64,000 nt of DNA from Gemmatimonas groenlandica (GTDB taxonomy: Bacteria; Gemmatimonadota; Gemmatimonadetes; Gemmatimonadales; Gemmatimonadaceae): NCBI RefSeq assembly GCF_013004105.1, contig NZ_CP053085.1:2728001-2792000 (forward strand), in the 5' to 3' direction. Below are positions 16,997 through 25,851 of the stretch, one piece after another (positions within the stretch are counted from its first letter, which is position 1; each line of letters starts with the position of its first letter). The position numbers were made by a program, and so were the translations under genes. The notes under the pieces are model-generated. The model made no database searches, was not told the DNA's origin, and saw only the letters and a program-made list of their open reading frames with translations.

Positions 16997-17070
16997 GCGC
17001 GTGTAGCTCAGTTGGATAGAGCGTCTGCCTCCGGAGCAGAAGGTCGCAGGTTCGAGTCCTGCCATGCGCG
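16997..17070 (+). tRNA. tRNA-Arg (anticodon CCG)
   Basis: A complete 74-nt cloverleaf is present: acceptor GCGCGTG (16997-17003) pairs with CATGCGC (17063-17069). The D-arm is GCTCAGTTGGATAGAGC, the anticodon stem TCTGC/GCAGA with loop CTCCGGA giving anticodon CCG, and the T-arm GCAGG-TTCGAGT-CCTGC. The discriminator base is G at 17070 and CCA is not encoded. It decodes CGG arginine codons. rho begins close downstream. Confidence 0.95.
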
Positions 17071-17108
17071 TCCGTTCGGCCTGCGGTCACTCTCGTTTCC
17101 CATGCCTA

Positions 17109-18362
17109 GTGCACGTAGCCGAGCTGAAGCGGAAGTCTGTTCCTGAACTCCTGGCGCTGGCCGCGTCATTGCATGTCACGAGTACCAGCGGCCTTCGCAA
17201 GCAGGAGTTGATCTTCCGGATCGAGCAGGCTCTGCTCGATGCCGAAACGACGCTGTATGGGGAAGGCGTCCTTGAAGTGCTCCCGGAGGGCTACGGCTTT
17301 CTCCGGTCGCAGGACTTCAACTATTTGCACGGCCCGGACGATATCTACGTCTCCCCTTCGCAGGTGAAGCGCTTCGACCTCCGCACCGGTGACACGGTGA
17401 TGGGGGAAGTCCGCCCGCCGAAGGAGTGGGAACGCTATCTCGCGCTCCTCAAGGTGGAGCGCATCAACGGTGGTGACCCTGAGCAGTCGAAATTGCGTAG
17501 CGCCTTCGACAACCTGACCGCGAAGTATCCCGACGAACGCATCCGCCTCGAGCGGAGCAACGGCGAAGTCGCAACCCGGATCTGCGACATTATCGCCCCG
17601 CTCGGGAAGGGCCAGCGCGCCCTTATCGTTGCCCCGCCCAAGGGTGGCAAGACGATCCTCATGCAGCAGCTCGCGAACGCGATCATCGAGAATCATCCCG
17701 AGATCACGCTCATCGTGCTGCTGATCGACGAACGCCCGGAAGAAGTGACCGACATGCAGGCCAGCTGTCCCAAGGCCGAGGTCATCTGCTCCACGTTCGA
17801 CGAAACGGCCGACCGCCATGTACAGGTAGCCGACATGGTCATCGAGAAGGCCAAGCGCATGGTGGAGTCGGGCAAGGACGTCGTGATTCTGCTCGATTCC
17901 ATTACGCGACTGGCCCGCGCCCACAACGCGGTGGCGCCGCAGGGCGGCAAGATCATGTCGGGTGGCATGGAGGCCTCGGCCATGCAGAAGCCCAAGGCGT
18001 TTTTCGGTGCGGCCCGCAATCTCAAGGAAGGCGGCTCGCTCACGATCGTCGCCACCGCGCTCATCGAGACCAACTCGCGTATGGACGAGCTGATCTTCGA
18101 GGAGTTCAAGGGCACCGGCAACATGGAGCTCGTGCTCGATCGCAAGCTGGCCGACAAGCGCATCTTCCCGGCGATCGACATCAACAAGTCGGGCACCCGT
18201 CGTGAAGAGCTCTTGCTCACGCCCTTCGAACAGCAGCGCATCTTCCTGTTGCGCGCGTTCCTGGGCGACATGCCGTCCGACGAGTCACTGCTGTTCCTGA
18301 TCAAGCGAATGGAACGCGCGCAGAACAACCAGGAATTCTTCGAACAGATGGCGGAAGCCTGA
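17109..18362 (+). CDS. rho: Transcription termination factor Rho
   Basis: Rho is the hexameric RNA helicase that ends transcription at Rho-dependent sites. The GTG at 17109 gives 417 residues (E. coli Rho has 419) and starts [17 protein letters not shown]; an ATG at 17064 lies inside the tRNA gene and would add 15 unlikely residues. The RNA-binding domain ([38 protein letters not shown]) is followed by the ATPase core. That core has P-loop [17 protein letters not shown], Walker [17 protein letters not shown], and the Q/R-loop region [20 protein letters not shown]. It is near-canonical throughout. Its short distance to the tRNA suggests possible co-transcription. Confidence 0.97.
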   Translation: MHVAELKRKSVPELLALAASLHVTSTSGLRKQELIFRIEQALLDAETTLYGEGVLEVLPEGYGFLRSQDFNYLHGPDDIYVSPSQVKRFDLRTGDTVMGEVRPPKEWERYLALLKVERINGGDPEQSKLRSAFDNLTAKYPDERIRLERSNGEVATRICDIIAPLGKGQRALIVAPPKGGKTILMQQLANAIIENHPEITLIVLLIDERPEEVTDMQASCPKAEVICSTFDETADRHVQVADMVIEKAKRMVESGKDVVILLDSITRLARAHNAVAPQGGKIMSGGMEASAMQKPKAFFGAARNLKEGGSLTIVATALIETNSRMDELIFEEFKGTGNMELVLDRKLADKRIFPAIDINKSGTRREELLLTPFEQQRIFLLRAFLGDMPSDESLLFLIKRMERAQNNQEFFEQMAEA

Positions 18363-18384
18363 GAATCTCTATGCCCAACACGCC

Positions 18385-18846
18385 ATGAATGCGACGACCG
18401 GTCGCCTCCTCGCCGTCGACTGGGGGGACAAGCGTATCGGGCTGGCCGTCAGTGATGAACTGGGCATGCTCGCCTCGTCCGCCGGCGCCATTACGCGTCG
18501 CGCGGGCAAACGCCCGCCGATCGCCGAACTGATGCGCCGCGCCGACGAACTCGGTGTGGCGGGCTACGTGTTCGGTCTGCCGATCGATCCCGCCGGTGCG
18601 GAAACCGACCGCTGCCGCGAAGTGCGCGACGTCGCTGCCAAGCTGATTTCGCGTCAGCCGCTGCCGGTGCGCCTGGTCGACGAGCGCTTCACCACGTCGG
18701 CCGCGCTGCGCAGCATCAAGGAACAGGGAGGCAGCACGCGAGGTCGTAAGGAAGAGGTGGACGCACTGGCCGCCTGCATTCTGCTGGAAGGCGTACTGCG
18801 CGCGTCGGCGCAGGGTGTCACGCTAGGCGAGCTGGTCGAGGCGTAA
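18385..18846 (+). CDS. ruvX: RuvX/YqgF putative pre-16S rRNA nuclease
   Basis: This 153-residue RNase-H-fold nuclease of the YqgF family acts in 16S rRNA 5'-end maturation in E. coli. Diagnostic residues are LAVDWGDKRIGLAVSD at the N-terminus (catalytic Asp), YVFGLPIDPAGAETD, LVDERFTTSAA (catalytic Glu) and the C-terminal RKEEVDALAACILLEG Asp. It lies 22 bp after rho and abuts the mltG GTG directly, so the three form an operon. Confidence 0.93.
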   Translation: MNATTGRLLAVDWGDKRIGLAVSDELGMLASSAGAITRRAGKRPPIAELMRRADELGVAGYVFGLPIDPAGAETDRCREVRDVAAKLISRQPLPVRLVDERFTTSAALRSIKEQGGSTRGRKEEVDALAACILLEGVLRASAQGVTLGELVEA

Positions 18847-19869
18847 GTGGCACGGCGCTCGCGCTCACGCGGCGGCTTGACCCGTATTCTGTTGCTCGCG
18901 GCGCTCGTCGCGGCTGCCTGGTACGCATATGGCGAGATCGAAGGCCGTGGTGATGCGGCGACATCCAGCGAGCGGGTGGTGATTCCCAAGGGCGCGTCGA
19001 TGCGTGCCGCCGCGGACTCGCTGGCCGCGCACGATGTCATCGGCTCGCCCCGTCTGTTCCGTTGGTACACCGCGGCCGCCGGTCGTGAACGCACGATCAA
19101 GCCCGGCACCTATCAGTTCCCGTCGGGTGCCGGTTACGCCTATGTGCTCGACGCGCTCGTGACCGGGCGCGGCATCATGCGCACGGTGGTCATCCCCGAG
19201 GGCTTCGATCTGCGCGACATTGCGCCGGTGTTGGCCAAGGCGCTGTCGGTACCCGAAGACTCCGTGCGCGTCGCCGTGACCGACACCACATGGCGACGGA
19301 AACTCAACGTGCCGGCCGCATCGCTCGAGGGATATCTCTTTCCCGCCACGTACGCGTTCGCCGATGGCACCACGGCGCGCGAGGCGGTGAATGCGATGCT
19401 CGAGCGGTTCGAGTCAGTGTGGAAGCCCGAATGGGACCAGCGCGTGAAGGCGATGGCCATCTCTCGGCACGATGCCATCACGATGGCCTCGATCGTCGAG
19501 AAAGAGGCCCGCAAGCCCGAAGAGCGCGCCCTGATTTCGGCCGTGTACTGGAACCGCGTGAAGAAAGGCATGCTGCTGCAGGCCGATCCCACGGTGCAGT
19601 ATGCGCTGCCGCAGCACGTGGACCGCGTGTTCTTCAAGGATCTCGAAGTCGAGTCGAAGTACAACACCTACAAGTACGTTGGCCTGCCGCCCGGCCCGAT
19701 TGCGTCACCCGGTGAAGCATCGATTGCCGCCGCGCTCGCGCCGGCCGATGTGCCGTATCTGTTCTTCGTGGCCCGCGCCGATGGCGGTCACGAATTCCGT
19801 ACCACGTTCGCCGAGCATCAGCAGGCGATCGCCGAGATCAAGCGGGCGAAAAGCAAGGTGAAGCCGTGA
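18847..19869 (+). CDS. mltG: Endolytic transglycosylase MltG (YceG-like)
   Basis: MltG is an inner-membrane endolytic murein transglycosylase that cuts nascent glycan strands. The GTG start at 18847 follows the ruvX stop without a gap. The 340 residues comprise a basic N-terminus, a single TM (ILLLAALVAAAWYAYG), a LysM-like region (ASMRAAADSLAAHDVIGSPRLFRWY) and the YceG catalytic part. The catalytic part has ASIVEKEARKPEERALISAVYWNRVKKGM, containing the catalytic Glu, then ADPTVQYAL and YNTYKYVGLPPGPIASPG. The next gene overlaps by four bases. Confidence 0.95.
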   Translation: MARRSRSRGGLTRILLLAALVAAAWYAYGEIEGRGDAATSSERVVIPKGASMRAAADSLAAHDVIGSPRLFRWYTAAAGRERTIKPGTYQFPSGAGYAYVLDALVTGRGIMRTVVIPEGFDLRDIAPVLAKALSVPEDSVRVAVTDTTWRRKLNVPAASLEGYLFPATYAFADGTTAREAVNAMLERFESVWKPEWDQRVKAMAISRHDAITMASIVEKEARKPEERALISAVYWNRVKKGMLLQADPTVQYALPQHVDRVFFKDLEVESKYNTYKYVGLPPGPIASPGEASIAAALAPADVPYLFFVARADGGHEFRTTFAEHQQAIAEIKRAKSKVKP

Positions 19870-21050
19870 GTCGTGGTCCACGCATGGAAGGGGCGGCGGT
19901 CGTATCCCGTCGCGCGGTGCAGCGTTTGCGTGGGGGACATCCGTGGGTGTTCCGCTCGGACGTGGAACGCCGGCCTTCGCAGACCGCCGGTATCGTGCCT
20001 TTGGAAGGCCCCGACGGTGCGCCACTTGGCTACGCGTTGTGGAGTCCACTGTCGGAGATTTCGTTGCGTCGCGTCGAGACCGATCTGTCGCGCACGCCCG
20101 ATGCCGCCTGGTGGCATGAGAAGCTGCGCGCCGCGATCGCGCGTCGTGCGCCGTTGGCTGGTGAAGCGAATGCGTATCGACTCGTGCACGGTGAAGGCGA
20201 CGGCTTGCCGTCGCTGGTCGTGGACAAGTACGGCGACGTGCTGGTGATACAACTGCTTTCGGCCGGCGTAGACGCCTGGACCGATGCCATCGTGTCGTCG
20301 CTGGTGGAGCTTACGGGCTGTACCGGTATTCTGGCGCGCAATGATCCCGCCGCGCGCGGTCGCGAAGGGCTGCCGCGTGAAGTGAAGCTGCTGTACGGCG
20401 AGGTACCGCGTACCGTGGAAGTGGTGGAGCACGGCGTGCGCTATCTCGCGGCCCCGTGGGACGGCCAAAAGACGGGCGCATTTCTCGATCAGCGCGAGAA
20501 CCGTGTGCTGATCGGATCACTGGCCCGCGGTCAGGCGCTGGATTGCTTCGCCTATCACGGCAGCTTCGCGCTGCACTTGGCCAAGAAGGCCGACCAGGTA
20601 TTCGCGCTTGATGTATCGGCGCCGGCGCTGGCGCGCGTGCATGAGCATGCCGAACGCAATGGGCTGACCAACATCGAGCCGGTGGAAGGCGACGCCTTCG
20701 ATATTCTGCGCGCGTGGTACAAGGAGGGACGCCGGTTCGATACCATCGTAGTCGATCCACCGGCGTTCGCGAAAACCAAGAGCGCCATCGACGGCGCGCT
20801 GCGCGGCTACAAGGACATCAACCTTCAGGCCATGCGCCTGCTGGCGCCGGGTGGATTGCTGTTCACCGCCAGCTGCAGCTTTCACCTGTCGCGCGGGCAT
20901 TTCTTCGAAATGCTGCAGGACGCGTCGGCCGACAGCGGGCGCGCCTTCGCGCTCCGCGCGATCACCGGCCAGCCGCTGGATCACCCGGAACTGATCACCG
21001 TGCCGGAGACCGGCTACCTCAAGGGTGCCCTGCTCGAAGCGATGAGCTGA
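19866..21050 (+). CDS. rlmI: Class I SAM-dependent rRNA methyltransferase (RlmI-like)
   Basis: This 394-residue protein starts at GTG 19866 overlapping the mltG stop (GTGA). Its architecture matches RlmI, which makes m5C in 23S rRNA. An N-terminal PUA-like domain (VSRRAVQRLRGGHPWVFRSDV) and a central EEHEE-type domain with GEGDGLPSLVVDKYGDVLV are followed by a Rossmann methyltransferase. The latter has ALDCFAYHGSFALHLAKKA (motif I), ALDVSAPAL, FDTIVVDPPAFAKTK (motif IV) and FTASCSFHLSRGHF with the motif VI Cys. RlmI versus a sister specificity cannot be settled from sequence alone. Confidence 0.88.
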   Translation: MSRGPRMEGAAVVSRRAVQRLRGGHPWVFRSDVERRPSQTAGIVPLEGPDGAPLGYALWSPLSEISLRRVETDLSRTPDAAWWHEKLRAAIARRAPLAGEANAYRLVHGEGDGLPSLVVDKYGDVLVIQLLSAGVDAWTDAIVSSLVELTGCTGILARNDPAARGREGLPREVKLLYGEVPRTVEVVEHGVRYLAAPWDGQKTGAFLDQRENRVLIGSLARGQALDCFAYHGSFALHLAKKADQVFALDVSAPALARVHEHAERNGLTNIEPVEGDAFDILRAWYKEGRRFDTIVVDPPAFAKTKSAIDGALRGYKDINLQAMRLLAPGGLLFTASCSFHLSRGHFFEMLQDASADSGRAFALRAITGQPLDHPELITVPETGYLKGALLEAMS

Positions 21051-21052
21051 GC

Positions 21053-22129
21053 GTGCACGTCGCGATCGAAGCCGTCAAGCTGCTACATGAGCGTCGTGGC
21101 ATCGGTCGCTACATGCGCAACCTGTTACCGCAGTTCGTCGATCGGGACCCGTCGCTTCGATTCACGATGTACGTGCGGCGGGACGACGACATGACACTGC
21201 TCAGGGCGCACCTGGCCACGCTACATGCGGCCCTGCCCGATCGCACCACCGTCGCACACGTGCGGGAGTTGCCGCGCACCGATGCCGACGTGGTGTGGTA
21301 TCCATGGAATTTCATTACCGTGGCCGCACCGCACCGGCCGATGGTCGTCACGATGCACGACGTGGCGCCCATGCTGCAGCTCGACCATCGCTGGTGGAAG
21401 CTGCTCAAACGCGTGCGCTTCACGCGCCGCTACCAGCACACCATGCAGCGCGCCGCCGCCGTGCTCACGGTGTCGGAGTTCAGCAAAGGTGAGATCGTGC
21501 GCCACCTCGGCGCTGACGCGTCGCGCATTACGGTGACACCGCTCGCCTCCGACGATCTCGATGTCGAGGGCGCCGATGCGCCGCGCCCGCTCGATGACGC
21601 GGGGGTGACCGGTCCGTTCTTCGTGACCGTCGGCGGTCAGGAAGGGCGCAAGAATCTGCGCACGCTGTACGCGGCCATGGACGCGCTGCACGCGAACGGG
21701 GTGCGCATTCCGCTCGTCCAGTGTGGTCCCGGTATGTCGTCGAACACACGGGCCGTCGCCGGTAGCGCGCCGTGGCTGCATCATGTGGGGTTTGTCAGCG
21801 ACGCCGAGCTCGTCACGCTGTATCGTCGCGCCGTGGCCCTGGTGCTGCCGTCGCGCTACGAGGGCTTCGGCTTGCCGGTGCTCGAGGCCATGCGCGCCGG
21901 GTGCCCGGTGATCTGTGCCAACAGCAGCGCGTTGCCGGAGGTGGCGGGCGACGCCGGACTGCTGTTCGCATGGGATGATGCCGCGGCGTTGGCCGCGCAG
22001 ATGACGCGATTGGCGAACGATCAGCTGTTGCGGGCCGAACGAATCGCCGCCGGTATCGCACACGCGTCTCGGTTTTCGTGGTCGCGTGCCGCTGACCAGA
22101 CGCTGGCGTGTTTCGGCAGCGTGGCGTGA
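21053..22129 (+). CDS. Glycosyltransferase family 4 protein (tandem copy 1)
   Basis: This 358-residue GT-B glycosyltransferase starts at GTG 21053, two bases after the RlmI stop. Longer in-frame starts run into the methyltransferase gene. The N-terminal domain carries LLHERRGIGRYMRNLLPQF. The C-terminal nucleotide-sugar domain carries FFVTVGGQEGRKNL and the E-x7-E signature in VLPSRYEGFGLPVLEAMRAGCPV. It probably transfers a sugar in envelope polysaccharide or LPS synthesis; donor and acceptor are unknown. The following gene is a close paralogue with the same start pattern. Confidence 0.88.
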   Translation: MHVAIEAVKLLHERRGIGRYMRNLLPQFVDRDPSLRFTMYVRRDDDMTLLRAHLATLHAALPDRTTVAHVRELPRTDADVVWYPWNFITVAAPHRPMVVTMHDVAPMLQLDHRWWKLLKRVRFTRRYQHTMQRAAAVLTVSEFSKGEIVRHLGADASRITVTPLASDDLDVEGADAPRPLDDAGVTGPFFVTVGGQEGRKNLRTLYAAMDALHANGVRIPLVQCGPGMSSNTRAVAGSAPWLHHVGFVSDAELVTLYRRAVALVLPSRYEGFGLPVLEAMRAGCPVICANSSALPEVAGDAGLLFAWDDAAALAAQMTRLANDQLLRAERIAAGIAHASRFSWSRAADQTLACFGSVA

Positions 22130-22154
22130 TGAGCGTAGCGTGACGAGCGGCGGC

Positions 22155-23252
22155 ATGCATCTGGCCATCGAAGCCACCAAACTGCTGGGTGAGCGCCGCG
22201 GCATCGGACGCTACGTGCGCAACCTGCTCCGGCAGTTCGTGCAGCAACAGCCGTCGATGCGCTTTACGATGTACATGGCACGCCCCGACGATGCGGCGTC
22301 GCTCACCGCGCTGCTGGCCTCGTGGCACGAACAGCTCGCGGCGCGTACCACGGTCGCGCCTATCGATGCGTTGCCCGACAGCGATGCCGATCTCGTGTGG
22401 TATCCGTGGAATCTCATTACGACGGCTGCGCGAAGGCCGATGGTGGTGAGCACGCTGGATCTGGCGCCGATGCTGCAGCTGGATGACCAATGGTGGCGTG
22501 TGCTCAAGCGACTCAAGTATCGCCGTCGCTATGAGCGCACCATGTCGAAGGCCAGCGCCATTCTTACCATTTCCGAGTTCAGCAAGCGCGAGATTGTGGA
22601 GCGGTTGCAGGTCGATCCGTTGCGCATCACGGTGACGCTGCTGGCCGCCGACGACCTCCCGCTCGACGAGTCCCAGGCCCCGCTGCCAGAGCCGGCGGCG
22701 GCGGTGACCGGCCCGTTCTTCCTGACGGTCGGCGGTCAGGAAGGGCGCAAGAATCTGCTCACGCTGTACGAGGCGATGACGCTGCTCCATGCGCACGGAA
22801 TGACGGTCCCGTTGGTGCAGTGCGGTCCCGGGATGTCGCCGGCTACGCGCGCGTTGTACGGCGCGGCACCGTGGCTCACGCATGTGGGATACGTGACCGA
22901 CGAGCGGTTGGTGGCGCTGTATCGGCGCGCGTCGGCCCTCGTGTTTCCGTCGCGCTACGAGGGCTTCGGATTGCCGGTGCTCGAAGCCATGCGCGCGGGC
23001 GGCGCGGTGATCTGCGCCGATGCCAGTTCACTGCCGGAAGTGGTGGGCAATGCCGCACTGCGCTTTGCGTGGAATGATGCCGCCGCGTTGGCCGCGCAGA
23101 TGATGCGCCTGCTGCAGGAGCCGGGGCTGCGTGATGCACTCATTGCCGCTGGACACGCGCAGGCCGCGCGGTTCTCATGGGCGAAGACGGCGGCCGAAAC
23201 GCTGTCCTGCTTCGATCGCGCCGCAGCCGAAGGCGTTTCGCGGCCGGTCTAG
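22155..23252 (+). CDS. Glycosyltransferase family 4 protein (tandem copy 2)
   Basis: This 365-residue paralogue of the preceding gene is alignable from end to end: LAIEATKLLGERRGIGRYVRNLLRQF, VWYPWNLIT, PFFLTVGGQEGRKNLLTLYEAM, VFPSRYEGFGLPVLEAMRAGG. ATG 22155 is chosen because it gives the same N-terminus as copy 1; an in-frame GTG at 22140 is possible. The two probably add successive or alternative sugars to the same acceptor. The 3' end overlaps the convergent mutM gene by four bases. Confidence 0.88.
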   Translation: MHLAIEATKLLGERRGIGRYVRNLLRQFVQQQPSMRFTMYMARPDDAASLTALLASWHEQLAARTTVAPIDALPDSDADLVWYPWNLITTAARRPMVVSTLDLAPMLQLDDQWWRVLKRLKYRRRYERTMSKASAILTISEFSKREIVERLQVDPLRITVTLLAADDLPLDESQAPLPEPAAAVTGPFFLTVGGQEGRKNLLTLYEAMTLLHAHGMTVPLVQCGPGMSPATRALYGAAPWLTHVGYVTDERLVALYRRASALVFPSRYEGFGLPVLEAMRAGGAVICADASSLPEVVGNAALRFAWNDAAALAAQMMRLLQEPGLRDALIAAGHAQAARFSWAKTAAETLSCFDRAAAEGVSRPV

Positions 23253-24037
23253 CGTCGCTGACAGCGCGGGCAGTAGAAGGTGCTGCGTCCCGCTTGCGGC
23301 AATCGCTTGAGCGTCGCGCCGCAGCGACGACAGGGTTCGCCCTCTCGGCCGTACACGCGCCAGATCTCGTTCTCGTTCACATCGTCGCGCCCGTAGTAGC
23401 GCTCCGTAGGCGCGGTCTCGAGCACGAGGCGCACGGCATCGCGCAGACGCGTCACGCGTTCGCGCGACAACGTGTTGGCGACGGTAGCCGGATGAATGCG
23501 CGCTTCCCACAGCGCTTCGGATGCGTAGATGTTGCCCACGCCGGCCACCAGTTTCTGGTCGAGTAACGCCGGCTTGATTGGGCCACTGCGTCGCGCGAGT
23601 GCGGCGCGAAAGCCGTCGGCCGTGAAGTCGTCGGTGAGGGGTTCCGGGCCGATCGCCGGCAGCACGAAGGCGCCGGCGGCGTGCAGGCGCACCACGCTGA
23701 AGGCTCGACTGTCCACCAGCGACACCCGCACGCCATCGGCTGTTTCCAAGCGGACCCGCTCATAGCGCGGGGGCGCCTCGCCCACGCGGGTGAACTCCCA
23801 GTCGCCCGTCATCCGGAAGTGGACCTCGAGAAGGGCCCCGCCCTGCAGATGCACCAGCTGGATCTTGGCCCGGCGTTCCACGCGGTCGATCGTGAGTCCT
23901 TCGGCGGCCCGTCTGGCCTCCTCCGGCAGGTGGCGCTGCTGGGAGGGGTGCAGGGCGTCGAGGCGGGCGATCACGCGACCGGCGACCGCCGTGCGGAGTC
24001 GCGCGGCTGCGAATTCGACTTCGGGCAACTCGGGCAT
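23249..24037 (-). CDS. mutM: Formamidopyrimidine-DNA glycosylase (Fpg/MutM)
   Basis: This base-excision enzyme removes 8-oxoguanine and formamidopyrimidines and has AP-lyase activity. The start at ATG 24037 is fixed by the catalytic N-terminus MPELPEVE, where Pro2 becomes the nucleophile and Glu3 is catalytic. Other landmarks are RRAKIQLVHL with the conserved Lys, LLDQKLVAGVGNIYASEALWEARIHP (helix-two-turn-helix) and the C-terminal zinc finger CRRCG...CPRC. It has 262 residues, near the family norm. It is convergent with the glycosyltransferase gene. Confidence 0.95.
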   Translation of the reverse strand: MPELPEVEFAAARLRTAVAGRVIARLDALHPSQQRHLPEEARRAAEGLTIDRVERRAKIQLVHLQGGALLEVHFRMTGDWEFTRVGEAPPRYERVRLETADGVRVSLVDSRAFSVVRLHAAGAFVLPAIGPEPLTDDFTADGFRAALARRSGPIKPALLDQKLVAGVGNIYASEALWEARIHPATVANTLSRERVTRLRDAVRLVLETAPTERYYGRDDVNENEIWRVYGREGEPCRRCGATLKRLPQAGRSTFYCPRCQRR

Positions 24038-24121
24038 ACGGCGAGGTGGCGGAGGAGACGGGACGGGGACGGCTAGGCAGCACTGTCGCGGCACCATCCC
24101 AACTGTAATGCCGAAAGACAC

Positions 24122-25009
24122 TTGGAAGTTCGTGGATCACAAATACGCCGGCAATTTCCTCTTGCGTTCCGGCAGGCGACACCTACTTTATCCACATTCC
24201 ATCCACACCTCTGGGGCACCGTTATCCAATCTCCCCGATCGCTCAAGTACGAGTACGAGCTGTTCGTCGAACGCGAGATCGAGGACTACAAGGACTCGGT
24301 GTCGCGCGGCGCGCTGCTCAAGATCGGCGACGAAGCCGTTGAAGTGCTGCGCAAGCAGGATCAGATCGCGCTCACGGAAATGGTTGTGTGGCAGGAAGTC
24401 GACCGGCTGATCACCAAGCGCCTGCGACTGCCGACGTACGCCACTTGGAAGCGGCGTCGGCTCAAGATGCTCGAGCAGTACCAGAAGCCCGAGCACTGGG
24501 GCATCGACCCCAACGCCATGTTGGTGCGCGCCCTCGCCGACTCGAGCGATCGCCACGTGTTGGTGGCGGGTGCGGAGCGTGAAGGCCCGGCGCTGTATCT
24601 CGCAGCACGAGGGTGCGCCGTCACCGCCGTGGAGCCCGCCGAGGACGCCGTAGAGCGCGTTGTGCGGGCGGCGGAAGCCGCAGGGCTGACCGAGCGCGTT
24701 CGTGGCTACTGCGCCGATCTTGGTGGCTGGGCACCCGACGTAGAATTGCACGGCGTGGTCTGCTCACCCACCGCCTTTGCCGGGCTCACCACGCAGGATC
24801 GCGCGCGCGTGATCGAAGTGCTGCAGAGTGCGACGGTCGACGGCGGTGTGCATCTCGTGGAAACGATCGCGGCCGGCACCGAGAGCATGCATGACGGCTT
24901 CCCGCTCGAGGAGCTGCGCTCGCGCTACCGCGGCTGGACGATCTCCGTCGAGAAGACCGTGGGGCTGCGCGAGACGTTCATGGCGCGGAAGGATTTCGCC
25001 GTCGCCTAA
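24122..25009 (+). CDS. SAM-methyltransferase-like protein
   Basis: The frame gives 295 residues from TTG 24122, the only in-frame start candidate before the conserved part; the N-terminal ~40 residues are therefore uncertain. A helical region (YELFVEREIEDYKDSVSRGALLKIGDEAVEVLRKQDQIALTEMV...RLITKRLRLPTYATWKRRRLKMLEQY) precedes a Rossmann-type domain. That domain has VLVAGAEREGPALYLAARGCAVTAVEPAEDAVERV (motif I with acidic residue), VRGYCADLGGWAPDVELHGVVCSPTAFAGL and a C-terminal ETFMARKDFA strand. This is the TehB-like methyltransferase pattern. The substrate is unknown. Confidence 0.72.
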   Translation: MEVRGSQIRRQFPLAFRQATPTLSTFHPHLWGTVIQSPRSLKYEYELFVEREIEDYKDSVSRGALLKIGDEAVEVLRKQDQIALTEMVVWQEVDRLITKRLRLPTYATWKRRRLKMLEQYQKPEHWGIDPNAMLVRALADSSDRHVLVAGAEREGPALYLAARGCAVTAVEPAEDAVERVVRAAEAAGLTERVRGYCADLGGWAPDVELHGVVCSPTAFAGLTTQDRARVIEVLQSATVDGGVHLVETIAAGTESMHDGFPLEELRSRYRGWTISVEKTVGLRETFMARKDFAVA

Positions 25010-25162
25010 GCGGTCGCAGCTCCGGGAACCGACACGTCCCTGTGTCGTTTGCACACACGGAAGTCGAATTTGTGACGTGTCAGTAGGACACCGCCGACGT
25101 GGCTCACGTCGGAGTTTGTTTTTAAGTCATTTAATGGCAACCATTTACAAATGCGAACGGAG

Positions 25163-25179
25163 TGGCATTGGGCGTGCTT
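25163..25179 (+). promoter_or_regulatory. Candidate sigma-54 (-24/-12) promoter
   Basis: TGGCATTGGGCGTGCTT has GG and GC separated by exactly ten bases and fits TGGCAC-N5-TTGC with two mismatches. It lies about 70 bp before a gene with its own GGAGG site. An NtrC-type activator is encoded elsewhere in the window. In G+C-rich DNA this match has a real chance of being accidental. Confidence 0.3.
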
Positions 25180-25249
25180 ATAGAGAGCCCGATCGGTCGC
25201 TTCTGTGCGACCCTGCAGTGCTCACACTCGGGGTGGAGGATCACCCACA

Positions 25250-25426
25250 ATGCGTCTCAAAGAGTCAGTTCTCGTGCTGCAACAGCGCGAACCCATGGGG
25301 ATCGTGATCGCCGACGGTGGACCCGGCGATCGTCCGTCGCGTTTTGCCGCCTTCGTGTGGGGCCCTGTGCCCGACGACGAGGTGCTGGAGATCGAGCGCG
25401 TGACGGAGTTCGTCGCCGCCTCCTGA
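25250..25426 (+). CDS. Small hypothetical protein, 58 aa
   Basis: ATG 25250 follows a GGTGGAGGAT ribosome site, giving 58 residues; longer in-frame starts lack such a site. The sequence is compact and beta-rich: SVLVLQQREPMGIVIADGG, RFAAFVWGPVPDDEV, LEIERVTEFVAAS. There is no export signal and I recognise no family. It sits alone between an intergenic stretch of 240 bp and a bidirectional terminator. Confidence 0.6.
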   Translation: MRLKESVLVLQQREPMGIVIADGGPGDRPSRFAAFVWGPVPDDEVLEIERVTEFVAAS

Positions 25427-25468
25427 AAAAGATCGGCGGACAGTGAAGGACATCATGGAAACGTGAAA

Positions 25469-25492
25469 GGCGCCGGCAGACATGCCGGCGCC
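25469..25492. terminator. Bidirectional intrinsic terminator
   Basis: GGCGCCGGCA (25469-25478) pairs perfectly with TGCCGGCGCC (25483-25492) around GACA. T-rich stretches follow in both directions (TTCGCGTTTAT on plus, TTTCACGTTT on minus). It separates the small hypothetical gene from the convergent histone-like gene. Confidence 0.8.
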
Positions 25493-25530
25493 TTCGCGTT
25501 TATACACCTGCAAACGGCACGAACGCGATG

Positions 25531-25851
25531 TTACGCGGCGACCGGAGCCGGAGCGACAACCTTCTTGGCGCGCTTGGTGGCCTTGCGGGCACCCTTCTTC
25601 GCAGCCTTCTTGGCGCCCTTCTTCGCGGCCTTCTTCGTGGCCTTCTTGGCACCCTTCTTTGCAGCCTTCTTGGCAACCTTACGGGTCGCCTTCTTGGCGG
25701 TCTTACGGGTCGCCTTCTTGGCCGCCTTCTTCACCGACTTCTTCGCGGCCTTCTTTGCGCCCTTCTTCGCGACCTTGCGGGTCGCCTTCTTCGCGACCTT
25801 ACGGCCACCCTTCTTTGCCGCCTTCTTGGCGGCCTTCTTGGCAGGAGCCAT
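25531..25851 (-). CDS. Histone H1-like Lys/Ala-rich DNA-binding protein
   Basis: The product is 106 residues, almost wholly Lys/Ala repeats (AKKAAKKAAKK, GRKVAKKATRKVAKKGAKK) ending in PAPVAA. It resembles the C-terminal tail of histone H1 and bacterial nucleoid proteins of the HctB/AlgP kind. ATG 25851 (MAPAKKAAKK) is chosen because GAGAGG lies upstream and because the longer in-frame extension is of different character. It is expected to bind and compact DNA or RNA through charge. The gene is internally repetitive at DNA level (CTTCTTGGC periodicity), prone to length change. A similar tail ends the NYN-domain protein at 37123-39372. Confidence 0.88.
   Translation of the reverse strand: MAPAKKAAKKAAKKGGRKVAKKATRKVAKKGAKKAAKKSVKKAAKKATRKTAKKATRKVAKKAAKKGAKKATKKAAKKGAKKAAKKGARKATKRAKKVVAPAPVAA

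Noticed and set aside
17064-17108. Upstream ATG start for rho at 17064
   Set aside because: It lies inside the 3' acceptor arm of tRNA-Arg; GTG 17109 gives the normal family length and N-terminus.
24109-24410. Alternative ATG frame at 24109 for the methyltransferase-like gene
   Set aside because: It opens well (MPKDTWKFVDHKYAGN) but becomes low-complexity Ser/Arg after ~25 residues and does not reach the Rossmann domain; a frameshift cannot be excluded, but TTG 24122 was kept.
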